From the NCBI GenBank assembly GCA_945957335.1, contig CAMFLJ010000183.1, forward strand, positions 1-7,516: a stretch of DNA of 7,516 bases, written 5' to 3'. The notes under the pieces were generated by a model that was not told where the DNA came from, did not search any database, and saw only the letters and a program-made list of their open reading frames with translations. Positions 1 through 6,153 of this stretch are shown piece by piece. How positions within the stretch are numbered: position 1 is the first letter of the stretch; every line of letters begins with the position of its first letter. Both the position numbers and the translations under genes were made by a program. This stretch comes from an uncultured Actinomycetes bacterium. GTDB lineage: Bacteria > Actinomycetota > Acidimicrobiia > Acidimicrobiales > Acidimicrobilacustridaceae.

Positions 1-81
1 GCCTACGGCCGGGCGCTCGAGCTCACGGACAACGACGCCGAGCGCCGGCTGCTACGTCGGCAGCTCAACGAGCTGCGCTGA
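1..81 (+). CDS. C-terminal end of a probable ECF-type RNA polymerase sigma factor (partial)
   Basis: Only the last 26 codons and a TGA stop are in the window; the gene begins to the left. The tail contains Ala-Tyr-x-Arg-Ala-Leu-Glu-Leu, then Asn-Asp-Ala-Glu-Arg-Arg, and ends in Leu-Asn-Glu-Leu-Arg. It reads as a TPR-like amphipathic helix pair. From memory this matches the extreme C-terminus of the large ECF sigma factors that have a C-terminal TPR-like domain (ECF42-like, often annotated DUF6596), which typically end in a similar 'RALxLTxNxAERxFLxRRLxEL' pattern. Those proteins direct RNA polymerase to alternative promoters in the cytoplasm. The gene converges on the oxidase operon and is probably unrelated to it. 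With so few residues the family call is tentative; another TPR-like protein is possible. Confidence 0.5.
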   Translation, partial: AYGRALELTDNDAERRLLRRQLNELR

Positions 82-98
82 GCGTCTCCGGACGCGAC

Positions 99-122
99 GG
101 CGCCCCCTCGGGAGGGGGCGCC
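99..122. terminator. Bidirectional hairpin terminator between convergent genes
   Basis: A perfect 10-bp inverted repeat (ggcgccccct / agggggcgcc) encloses a 4-base loop (CGGG). It starts 17 bases after the plus-strand stop codon and lies 28 bases after the ctaF stop codon on the minus strand. There is no T-tract on either side, so it is not a classic intrinsic terminator. Strong GC hairpins without T-runs are common at gene ends in high-GC actinobacteria. Its place between two converging genes fits a shared terminator. Confidence 0.75.
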
Positions 123-150
123 AGGTCGGACGATCAGGGTTGCGCAGGCG

Positions 151-510
151 TCAGGTGTGACGGCCCGGGAACCAGATGCGGAACATCGACAGCACCGCGA
201 TGTAGACGAGCACGGCCAGGGTGAGCCCGGCGTAGAAGACCCACGTGAGGATCTTCTTGTCGAAGCGGAGGTGCATGAAGATGTAGGCCACGGTGAAGAA
301 CTTCACCGCCATCAGGATCATCAGGACGACGATCTTGAGGTTGTCGCCCTTCCACGCGATGAAGTCGGGGGCGGCGTAGGTCATGACCTCGACCACCGTG
401 ATCGCCGCCAGGAAGATGGCGGTGAGCACGTAGACCCGGTCGCGGGAGTACTCCTTGACCGCACCGTCGAGAAGTTCGGTGGGGATCTCGTCGTGAGAGG
501 TGAGCGCCAT
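151..510 (-). CDS. ctaF: Cytochrome c oxidase subunit IV (prokaryotic caa3 type)
   Basis: This 119-residue membrane protein is the small accessory subunit of the caa3 oxidase, thought to help assemble or stabilise subunits I and III. It has a hydrophilic N-terminus of about 25 residues and three membrane helices (about 27-46, 58-79 and 89-111). The loop after helix 2 carries Phe-Met-His-Leu-Arg-Phe-Asp, a hallmark of the prokaryotic COX4 family (COX4_pro); the length is normal for that family. The ATG is preceded by AGGAG at a 5-base spacing (516-520). That ribosome site overlaps the ctaE stop codon (519-521), and the two genes are only 8 bases apart, so translation is probably coupled. It is the last gene of the operon, followed by the hairpin at 99-122. 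Confidence 0.93.
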   Translation of the reverse strand: MALTSHDEIPTELLDGAVKEYSRDRVYVLTAIFLAAITVVEVMTYAAPDFIAWKGDNLKIVVLMILMAVKFFTVAYIFMHLRFDKKILTWVFYAGLTLAVLVYIAVLSMFRIWFPGRHT

Positions 511-518
511 GACGACTC

Positions 519-1157
519 CTACGCGGGGACCAGGTAGACGACAGCGAAGATGACGATCCACACCACGTCGACGAAGTGCCAGTACAGGCCCACGACCTCG
601 ACGGTCTCGGATCGGTGCTCGGGCAGCTTGCCCCGCAGCGACAGGAACAGCATCGACATCAGCATCAGGATGCCGATGGAGACGTGCACGCCGTGGAAGC
701 CGGTGAGCGTGTAGAAGGCCGACGAGAACCGGCTGGTGGTGAAGCCCAGGCCCTCTCGGTAGAAGACGGTGAACTCGTAGACCTGGCCGGCGATGAAGGT
801 GGCGCCGAGGGCGGCGGTGGCCCCGATCCAGACCCTCAGGCGCTGGTGGTCGCCGCGCTCGATGGCGGAGACGGCCAGCACCATGGTGAGCGAGCTCATC
901 AGCAGCACGAACGACGAGGTCGACGTGAACGGGATGTCGAAGATCTCGTGTGGCGTCGGGCCCTCGAGGGGCGTGCGGTACAGGATGTAGGTGGTGATCA
1001 GGCCGCCGAAGAGCAGGCACTCCGACGCCAGGAACAGCCACATCGCCAGCTTGGTGTTGGAGATGCCGGTGTTGGTGTCGTGCTCGATGTGAGCGCTCGG
1101 CGCATGGGCGTCGGCCTCGGCCACGCTCTCATGGGCGTACACGGTGGTGTCAGCCAA
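519..1157 (-). CDS. ctaE: Cytochrome c oxidase subunit III
   Basis: This 212-residue, five-helix subunit III of the aa3/caa3 oxidase has no redox centre; it stabilises subunit I and sustains proton uptake through the D channel. A polar, Asp/Ala/His-rich N-terminus of about 37 residues precedes the first helix (about 38-59). Conserved family residues are present: Glu128 in Gly-Gln-Val-Tyr-Glu-Phe, His155 and His158 in Phe-His-Gly-Val-His-Val, and His194 in Tyr-Trp-His-Phe-Val-Asp-Val-Val-Trp. I chose the TTG start at 1157 because a near-perfect AAGGAGG lies 9 bases upstream. No in-frame ATG fits, and the alternative GTG at 1142 has no ribosome site. The start overlaps the end of ctaD by 8 bases, so the two are probably translationally coupled. 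Confidence 0.93.
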   Translation of the reverse strand: MADTTVYAHESVAEADAHAPSAHIEHDTNTGISNTKLAMWLFLASECLLFGGLITTYILYRTPLEGPTPHEIFDIPFTSTSSFVLLMSSLTMVLAVSAIERGDHQRLRVWIGATAALGATFIAGQVYEFTVFYREGLGFTTSRFSSAFYTLTGFHGVHVSIGILMLMSMLFLSLRGKLPEHRSETVEVVGLYWHFVDVVWIVIFAVVYLVPA

Positions 1158-3195
1158 CGGTCTCGGCCTCCTTCGTGGCGTCGGCGTCGGCATCGGCCTC
1201 GGCGGAGGGCTCGCCCTCGGTGAGCTCCCCGGCGGTTCCGTCGTCGGAGACGTGGTCGTCCGGCCCGTGGTCGGCGTGGGCCGCGTCGGGGTCGTCCGGC
1301 GGCTCCATGACCCAGCCGAAGATGGCGGCGCCCATGATGAGGCCACCGATCAGGCAGAGCCACAGGCTGAAGATCAGGCCGTAGGCGACGATCGGCATGC
1401 CGAAGGCGAGCACGATCGGCCAGTACGACGGCGACGGCAGGTGGATGTGCTTGCCGTCGGAGCGCTTCTGCACCACGTCCTCGGTCTCGGCGATGCGGAC
1501 GAGCTTGCCGTCCTTGGTCTCGCCGTACTTGCGGTACCAGAAGTCGTCGACCCGGGTGATGGTGGGGATCGGGTCGTAGTTGTAGGCGGGCACCGGCGAG
1601 GGGGTCATCCACTCGATGGTGCGGGCGTCCCACGGATCGGCCCCGACCGGCGGGAGGCTCTTCGACTTCCGCCAGCTGTAGAAGATGTTGAACACGAACA
1701 GGAACACCGAGCTGGCGAGGATGAAGGCGCCGACGGTGGCGACCTTGTTCCAGAGCTCGAAGCCGTAGCCCGCGTCGTAGGTGTAGACCCGGCGGCTCAT
1801 GCCCTGCAGCCCGAGGATGTGCATCGGGGCGAACGTGAGGTTGAAGCCCAGGAGCATCAGCCAGAAGTTCGACTTCCCGAGGGTCTCGTTCAGCATGTAG
1901 CCGAACACCTTGGGCCAGTAGAAGTAGAAGGCGCCGACGAACCCGAAGAACGCACCACCGAAAAGCACGTAGTGGAAGTGGGCGACGATGTAGTAGGTGT
2001 CGGTCTGCTGCGAGTCGGCCGGGGCGACCGAGTGGGTCACGCCCGAGAGGCCACCGATGGTGAACATCGTGACCAGGCCGATCGAGAACAGCATCGGCGA
2101 GGTGAACTTCAACTTGCCGCCCCACATGGTGGCGGTCCAGTTGAGGATCTTCACGCCTGTCGGCACCGCGATGAACATCGTGGTGAGCGAGAACGTGGTG
2201 ACCGAGATCGGGCCGATGCCGGACACGAACATGTGGTGGGCCCACACGCCCCAGCCCATGAAGCCGATGGCGATGCCCGAGAACACGATGAACGGGTAGC
2301 CGAAGATCGGCTTGCGGGAGAACACCGGCAGCATCTCCGACACGAGGCCGAACGCCGGGAGGATCATCAGGTACACCTCTGGGTGACCGAAGATCCAGAA
2401 CAGGTGCTCCCACAAGAGCGGGTTGGCGCCCTTGGCCACGTTGAAGAAGTTGGCGTGGAAGAGCCGGTCCATCATCAACAGGACCTGCGCCGACGTCAGC
2501 ACGGGGATGGCGAAGAGCAACAGGAACTGGGTGACGAGGGTCATCCAGGTGAAGACCGGCATCTTCATCAGGGTCATGCCCGGCGCCCGCATGTTGAGCA
2601 CCGTGACGATGAGGTTCACGGCGCCGGCGAGCGAGGCGATGCCGGTGATGATGAGGCCGAGGTTCCAGAAGTCGATGCCGTGGCTCGGGGAGAAGATGAC
2701 GCCGTTGTTCGGGGCGTAGTTGAACCAGCCGCCGTCGGCGCCGCCGCCCATGAGCCAGGCGGTGTTCAGGAAGATGCCGCCGAAGGCGTACACCCAGTAG
2801 CTGAGCGCGTTGATCCGTGGGAACGCGACGTCGCGTGCACCGATCTGCAGGGGCATCAGGTAGTTGGCGAAGGCCGCACCGATGGGCATGACGACGAGGA
2901 AGACCATCGTCGTGCCGTGCATCGTGTACACCTGGTTGTAGAGGTCGGCGCTGAGCAGCGTGCCTCGGGGCGACCAGAGCTGGAGCCGGATGAGGATGGC
3001 CTCGAAGCCACCGATCATCAGGAACACCAGCGCCGTGGCGCCGTACATGATGCCGATCTTCTTGTGGTCGACCGTGGTCACCCACGAGCGCCAGCCGGTG
3101 CTGGCGGTCGGCCGCGTGAAGACGCCGGCCGGCTTGTAGTCGTTGCCTTCGTCGCCCGACGGGAGGGCCAGGGGACGGGCTTCAGTGAGTGCCAT
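1150..3195 (-). CDS. ctaD: Cytochrome c oxidase subunit I (A1-type heme-copper oxidase)
   Basis: This 681-residue catalytic subunit reduces O2 to water and pumps protons. The metal ligands are intact: heme a His93 and His408, heme a3 His406, CuB His271, His320 and His321, with cross-linking Tyr275 in Gly-His-Pro-Glu-Val-Tyr. D-channel Asp122 and Glu273 and K-channel Thr346 and Lys349 are present, which defines type A1. The Arg468-Arg469 heme-propionate pair is also there. After the twelve-helix core comes a conserved Asp-Pro-Trp...Glu-Trp...Pro-Ser-Pro stretch (520-535). A polar linker follows, then two further predicted helices (about 590-630) and an acidic Asp/Glu/Ala-rich tail (631-681); the last two parts lie beyond the canonical core. 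The ATG has GGAG 6 bases upstream. The gene starts 48 bases after ctaC and overlaps ctaE. Confidence 0.98.
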   Translation of the reverse strand: MALTEARPLALPSGDEGNDYKPAGVFTRPTASTGWRSWVTTVDHKKIGIMYGATALVFLMIGGFEAILIRLQLWSPRGTLLSADLYNQVYTMHGTTMVFLVVMPIGAAFANYLMPLQIGARDVAFPRINALSYWVYAFGGIFLNTAWLMGGGADGGWFNYAPNNGVIFSPSHGIDFWNLGLIITGIASLAGAVNLIVTVLNMRAPGMTLMKMPVFTWMTLVTQFLLLFAIPVLTSAQVLLMMDRLFHANFFNVAKGANPLLWEHLFWIFGHPEVYLMILPAFGLVSEMLPVFSRKPIFGYPFIVFSGIAIGFMGWGVWAHHMFVSGIGPISVTTFSLTTMFIAVPTGVKILNWTATMWGGKLKFTSPMLFSIGLVTMFTIGGLSGVTHSVAPADSQQTDTYYIVAHFHYVLFGGAFFGFVGAFYFYWPKVFGYMLNETLGKSNFWLMLLGFNLTFAPMHILGLQGMSRRVYTYDAGYGFELWNKVATVGAFILASSVFLFVFNIFYSWRKSKSLPPVGADPWDARTIEWMTPSPVPAYNYDPIPTITRVDDFWYRKYGETKDGKLVRIAETEDVVQKRSDGKHIHLPSPSYWPIVLAFGMPIVAYGLIFSLWLCLIGGLIMGAAIFGWVMEPPDDPDAAHADHGPDDHVSDDGTAGELTEGEPSAEADADADATKEAETVG
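1167..1173 (-). promoter_or_regulatory. Ribosome binding site that fixes the TTG start of ctaE
   Basis: The minus strand reads AAGGAGG, a near-perfect anti-16S match, 9 bases before TTG at 1157-1155. It lies inside the last codons of ctaD (Lys-Glu-Ala-Glu). It is the reason for preferring TTG over the in-frame GTG at 1142-1140. Confidence 0.8.
1178..1201. repeat. Short imperfect hexamer repeat in the ctaD tail
   Basis: Four consecutive hexamers (gcgtcg, gcgtcg, gcatcg, gcctcg) encode the alternating Ala/Asp/Glu run near the C-terminus of CtaD. Such a run could vary in copy number by slippage without disturbing the frame. It is small and may simply reflect the protein's low-complexity acidic tail. 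Confidence 0.5.
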
Positions 3196-3243
3196 TGAGT
3201 GCTCCGGTGATGGCGAGGGCCGCTCGGATCGTCGTCGTCATCG

Positions 3244-4497
3244 CTAGTTCAGCGTCACCAGGAAGGCGACCAGCTGGTCGATCTGGACTTCGGTGAGGCC
3301 GAGGTTCGGCATGCCGCGGCCGCCCTTGGCGTACATCGGCTTCATGGCCGGCGGGTTGCGCAGCCAGGCCTCGAGGGTGGTGCGGTTGACGTTGTCGACG
3401 TTGACCGGCCCGCCGTAGAGGGCGGCGCCCGGGTCACCGGCGGCGGCGACGTCGGTCGGGTCGCTGCCCAGGTTGTCGCCGTTGCTGCCGGAGTAGGTCG
3501 ACTGCACGTCGTCGTAGAGGTTGTAGATCGACCCGGCGAAGGTGCCGCGGGTCATCAGGTGCGTGAGGTTCGGGGCCACACCCGACACGAGCGGCACCGA
3601 GCCCTGGGGCTTGGCGCTGTTCGGGCCGTTGATGCCGTTGATCACGTGGCACTGGGCGCAGAGCGCCTCCCAGACCTTGCGGCCCTCCTGGGCGGTGGCG
3701 TCGGTGGGCTGCTTGGCGTGGTCGACGTCGAGCTGGTTGGCGACCCAGCGGTCGTAGTCGTCGGAGGACACGGCCCGCACGAGCATGCGCATGTTGGCGT
3801 GGGAGAGGCCGCAGAACTCGGTGCACTGGCCGCGGTAGATGCCGGGCTGGTCGGCCTGCATGTTCAGCGGGCTGGTGATGCCGGGCACGGCGTCCTTCTT
3901 GCCGTTGAGGCCCGGGATCCAGAACGAGTGGATGACGTCGTTCGAGGCGGTGGTGAGGGCGATGTTGCGACCGGCCGGGATCACCATCTCGGTGGCGGTG
4001 GTGATGTCGCCGGGGCCGTCGAAGTTGCCGTCGTTGTCGACGTCGTACTTGAACTGCCACCACCACTGGTTGCCGGTGACCTCGACGTGGATGGCGTCGT
4101 CGGGCGTCTTGTTGAGCTCGAGGATGGTGATCACGGTGCCGACGGCGACGCCGGCGAGGATCAGCGCCGGGAGGATGGTCCAGCCGATCTCGAGGGCGGT
4201 GCGGCCGTGGACCTGCTCGGGGAAGGCGTCGGGGTCGTCGTCGTCCTTCTCACGGAACTTCCAGCTGATGAGCAGCGTGGCGGCCATGACGCCGACGAAG
4301 ACGATGCCCGCGATGGCGAACACCGGGATGATGAGGTTCTGGATGTCCTGCGCGTACTTGCCGTGCGGGACGAGCGTCGTGAGCGGCTTGCCGCCGTTCA
4401 TGAACGCGTTCACGATCAGCGCGGCGAACAGCACGGTGACGATCGCGAAGACGATGGTCCCGAAGATGCGCACGAAGCGGGAGTGGCGGCGGGGCAT
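3244..4497 (-). CDS. ctaC: Cytochrome c oxidase subunit II with fused cytochrome c domain (caa3 type)
   Basis: This 417-residue subunit accepts electrons and passes them through heme c and CuA to heme a. The N-terminal hydrophobic segment (about 10-33) looks like a signal or anchor; two helices follow (about 53-78 and 103-127). Glu103, just before Trp-Thr-Ile-Leu-Pro, matches the K-channel entrance Glu. The cupredoxin domain has the aromatic Gln-Trp-Trp-Trp patch (144-147) and a complete binuclear CuA site: His190, Cys225, Glu227, Cys229, His233 and Met236. The C-terminal class I cytochrome c domain has Cys280-x-x-Cys283-His284 and probable axial Met396 in Gly-Met-Pro-Asn-Leu-Gly. A Gly/Asp/Asn-rich segment (about 324-370) lengthens this domain. 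ATG was chosen because GAGGAG lies 5 bases upstream (4503-4508). Confidence 0.97.
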   Translation of the reverse strand: MPRRHSRFVRIFGTIVFAIVTVLFAALIVNAFMNGGKPLTTLVPHGKYAQDIQNLIIPVFAIAGIVFVGVMAATLLISWKFREKDDDDPDAFPEQVHGRTALEIGWTILPALILAGVAVGTVITILELNKTPDDAIHVEVTGNQWWWQFKYDVDNDGNFDGPGDITTATEMVIPAGRNIALTTASNDVIHSFWIPGLNGKKDAVPGITSPLNMQADQPGIYRGQCTEFCGLSHANMRMLVRAVSSDDYDRWVANQLDVDHAKQPTDATAQEGRKVWEALCAQCHVINGINGPNSAKPQGSVPLVSGVAPNLTHLMTRGTFAGSIYNLYDDVQSTYSGSNGDNLGSDPTDVAAAGDPGAALYGGPVNVDNVNRTTLEAWLRNPPAMKPMYAKGGRGMPNLGLTEVQIDQLVAFLVTLN

Positions 4498-4688
4498 CTA
4501 CTCTCCTCGGGAGGCGGGCTGGGCCACGCCTCGGGGGAATCGAGCCGGGGCGGGCACGCGGCCGGCACCGGCGGGGTTGCAGCGGTGAAGGGCGATGTTG
4601 GAGCAGTGTCGCCCAGCCCCCGACGAGCGCGCCAACCGGGCGGAGCCGGCGGGTGCGATCTCGGGCGAGAGCGGGGCGGAGAAGGTCA
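4498..4688 (-). other. Gap between the 7-helix protein gene and ctaC; possible 63-codon ORF
   Basis: About 190 bases separate the stop at 4689 from ctaC. On the minus strand a stop-free frame starts with an ATG (4689-4687) that shares one base with the upstream stop (TGATG). It ends with TAG (4500-4498) directly against the ctaC ATG. The predicted 63 residues are rich in Ala, Arg, Pro, Ser and Gly, with no membrane helix and no motif I recognise. There is no clear ribosome site beyond possible coupling. By my count third-position GC is about 84 percent, against about 73 percent at each of the first two positions, a weak coding signature. It is more likely the ctaC leader, possibly with a promoter, than a real gene. 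I see no convincing -35/-10 pair. Confidence 0.3.
4511..4532 (-). promoter_or_regulatory. Hairpin just upstream of the ctaC ribosome binding site
   Basis: A 6-bp inverted repeat (gaggcg / cgcctc) encloses 10 bases that can extend the pairing through GGC/GCC with bulges. In the mRNA it ends 2 bases before the GAGGAG ribosome site of ctaC. It could protect a processed 5' end, tune ctaC translation, or attenuate read-through from the upstream genes. There is no U-tract. In DNA this rich in GC, short inverted repeats also arise by chance. Confidence 0.3.
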
Positions 4689-5552
4689 TCAGCTGCCCAG
4701 GGACCCCGGGAGGACGACGGTGACGGCGGGCAGGGCACCCTCGGTGGTGGAGCCTTCCGAGGTGCTCTCGGTGTTGTGCTCGCCGATCTTGCGCTCGCCC
4801 ACGAAGGCCCCGATCACGCCGGCCACGAGGATGGCGACGGCGGCGAACACGATCACGATGGTGGCGATCGTGCGGGTCGACTTCGGGTAGAGCGCCAGCA
4901 GCACGGCGATCACGAAGAACACGGTGGCGACCGCACCGAACACCACGACCGAGCTGGTCTTGGAGACGGCCAGCAGGACCCGGGACAGGGCGACCACCAC
5001 GAAGGCGATGGTGGCGATGGCCAGGACCGGCGTGCGGAGCGGGTCGATGAAGCGGTGGTAGAGCTCGGCGTTGATCTCGTCGTCGCCGGTGGCGCGCTCG
5101 GCCCAGGCCCGGAGGGTCCAGGTGACGGCGGCGGCGACGATGACCACGAGCCCGCCCACGGCGAGGGCGGTGGCGTCGGTGGCCAGGCCGACGAGCATCA
5201 GCACGAAGCCGAAGGCGGCGAGGGCCGGGATGTAGTTGTTGCCGGCCGGCGCCCGGGTGAGCGGCACGGTGTCGGCCCGCACGACCTGGGCCTCGGCCTC
5301 CGGGTCGGCGTCACGGAAGGCGACCAGGATGCCGGCGAGGGCGGCGGCCATGAAGAACAGGCCGATGAGCACCACGTAGGCGAAGTGGTTGCCGACGCCG
5401 CCCTTCCAGCCCAGCGTGAGCGGGCCGAGGATGCGGTCCATCGGCTCCTGGGTCTCGCTGCTGAAGCCGACCACGAGGGCGGACACGAGCGAGACGGCGG
5501 CCAGGGCGGCGAAGAAGCGGAACGCCGTGGTGAACATGCGCGAGCGGATCAT
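4689..5552 (-). CDS. Uncharacterised 7-helix membrane protein of the oxidase cluster
   Basis: I do not recognise a named family for this 287-residue protein. It has seven likely membrane helices (about 9-30, 56-79, 106-123, 129-149, 173-194, 200-221 and 227-250). A polar loop (80-104) is rich in Asp, Glu and Arg, and a Ser/Thr/Glu-rich stretch (257-272) precedes a short hydrophobic end. Helices 3 and 4, starting at Asn-Asn-Tyr-Ile-Pro with a later Gly-Gly-Leu, resemble in pattern the two extra C-terminal helices of CtaD. No CxxCH or CuA motif is present, and only three His residues are seen, none in a helix with a heme-ligand pattern. The ATG lies 6 bases after the upstream stop; its ribosome site is weak (AGG), suggesting coupling. 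By position it may be an accessory or assembly subunit of the oxidase; that is inference. Confidence 0.8.
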   Translation of the reverse strand: MIRSRMFTTAFRFFAALAAVSLVSALVVGFSSETQEPMDRILGPLTLGWKGGVGNHFAYVVLIGLFFMAAALAGILVAFRDADPEAEAQVVRADTVPLTRAPAGNNYIPALAAFGFVLMLVGLATDATALAVGGLVVIVAAAVTWTLRAWAERATGDDEINAELYHRFIDPLRTPVLAIATIAFVVVALSRVLLAVSKTSSVVVFGAVATVFFVIAVLLALYPKSTRTIATIVIVFAAVAILVAGVIGAFVGERKIGEHNTESTSEGSTTEGALPAVTVVLPGSLGS

Positions 5553-5558
5553 CGTGGC

Positions 5559-6152
5559 CTACTTCGTGACGTAGATGGCGATCCAGATGAGGGCGTAGAC
5601 CGCCACCATCGCGTACCAGAACACTGCTGCGGCGGTGATGCCGTCGTGCTGGCGGGCGCTGAAGCCGCCGGCCAGGGCCCGGAAGGCCATGAGGTCGATG
5701 AACCCGATGGCGATGATCAACATGATCAGCCAGCCACCGGTGATCGTGTAGATCAGCACCGACTGCACGTTCGCCGTGATGTCGGCGCCCATGAGGCTGT
5801 AGAGGTAGCTGGTCATCAAGATGGCCGAGAAGCCGAACACCGTGGTGACGCCCAGGGCCAGGTAGGAGTTGACCTTGTCGTTGTTCGACACCGCCTGGAC
5901 GGCCCAGGCCATGGTTGCCACCGACATGAGCAGCGTGAACAGGATCGTGTTCGGCTGCTGGAGCGGGATGCTGAGGCTGGTCGGGAGCCACTTGTCGGCG
6001 GTGGCCAGCGTGTTGGCCCGCACCGCCAGGTAGATGCCGATCAGCCCGACGAAGATCATCACCGCGGCGGCCGAGGCGAAGGCGGCGCCGACGACGAGCA
6101 CCCGGGGGCGCTGCAGCGGCGGGGCCGCGGGGAGGGCGTTCGTGGCCGCCAT
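5559..6152 (-). CDS. Divergent heme-copper oxidase subunit III-like protein
   Basis: This 197-residue membrane protein has five likely helices (about 18-43, 68-88, 97-120, 128-150 and 172-194), the layout of short bacterial subunit III. Segments align by eye with CtaE: Gly-Leu-Ile-x-x-Tyr-x-x-x-Arg after helix 1, the second-helix region, Tyr-Thr-Ile-Thr-Gly (135-139) against Tyr-Thr-Leu-Thr-Gly, and the aromatic last helix. The family's signature residues are missing: nothing matches CtaE Glu128, and the Phe-His-Gly-Val-His and Trp-His-Phe-Val-Asp motifs have no His. The start is firm, since GAGGAGG lies 6 bases before the ATG (6159-6165), within the end of the upstream gene. Only one base separates it from that gene's stop. 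It probably pairs with the ligand-less subunit I homologue encoded just upstream. Confidence 0.82.
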   Translation of the reverse strand: MAATNALPAAPPLQRPRVLVVGAAFASAAAVMIFVGLIGIYLAVRANTLATADKWLPTSLSIPLQQPNTILFTLLMSVATMAWAVQAVSNNDKVNSYLALGVTTVFGFSAILMTSYLYSLMGADITANVQSVLIYTITGGWLIMLIIAIGFIDLMAFRALAGGFSARQHDGITAAAVFWYAMVAVYALIWIAIYVTK

Positions 6153-6153
6153 G

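Noticed and set aside
2016..2036. Thr instead of His before Asp399 in CtaD, at the Mg-site region of mammalian and Rhodobacter oxidases
   Set aside because: From memory, Thr-Asp at this place is usual in actinobacterial CtaD, so it is probably a lineage feature and not a defect.
1158..3085. Second minus-strand frame (695 codons) overlapping ctaD, joining into ctaE territory
   Set aside because: It is a shifted frame of ctaD, rich in Arg, Pro and His. A frameshift is not needed because ctaD and ctaE are both intact in their own frames.
1144..3198. Plus-strand open frame of 684 codons antisense to ctaD
   Set aside because: It is very rich in His, Arg, Asp, Glu and Gly with no domain pattern. 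It is the usual stop-free shadow opposite a GC-rich gene whose other strand has unmistakable CtaD motifs.
4592..4630. Possible -35/-10 pair (TTGGCG ... GACACT on the minus strand) ahead of ctaC
   Set aside because: Only three of six bases match the -10 consensus and the spacing is about 19; this is not distinguishable from chance.
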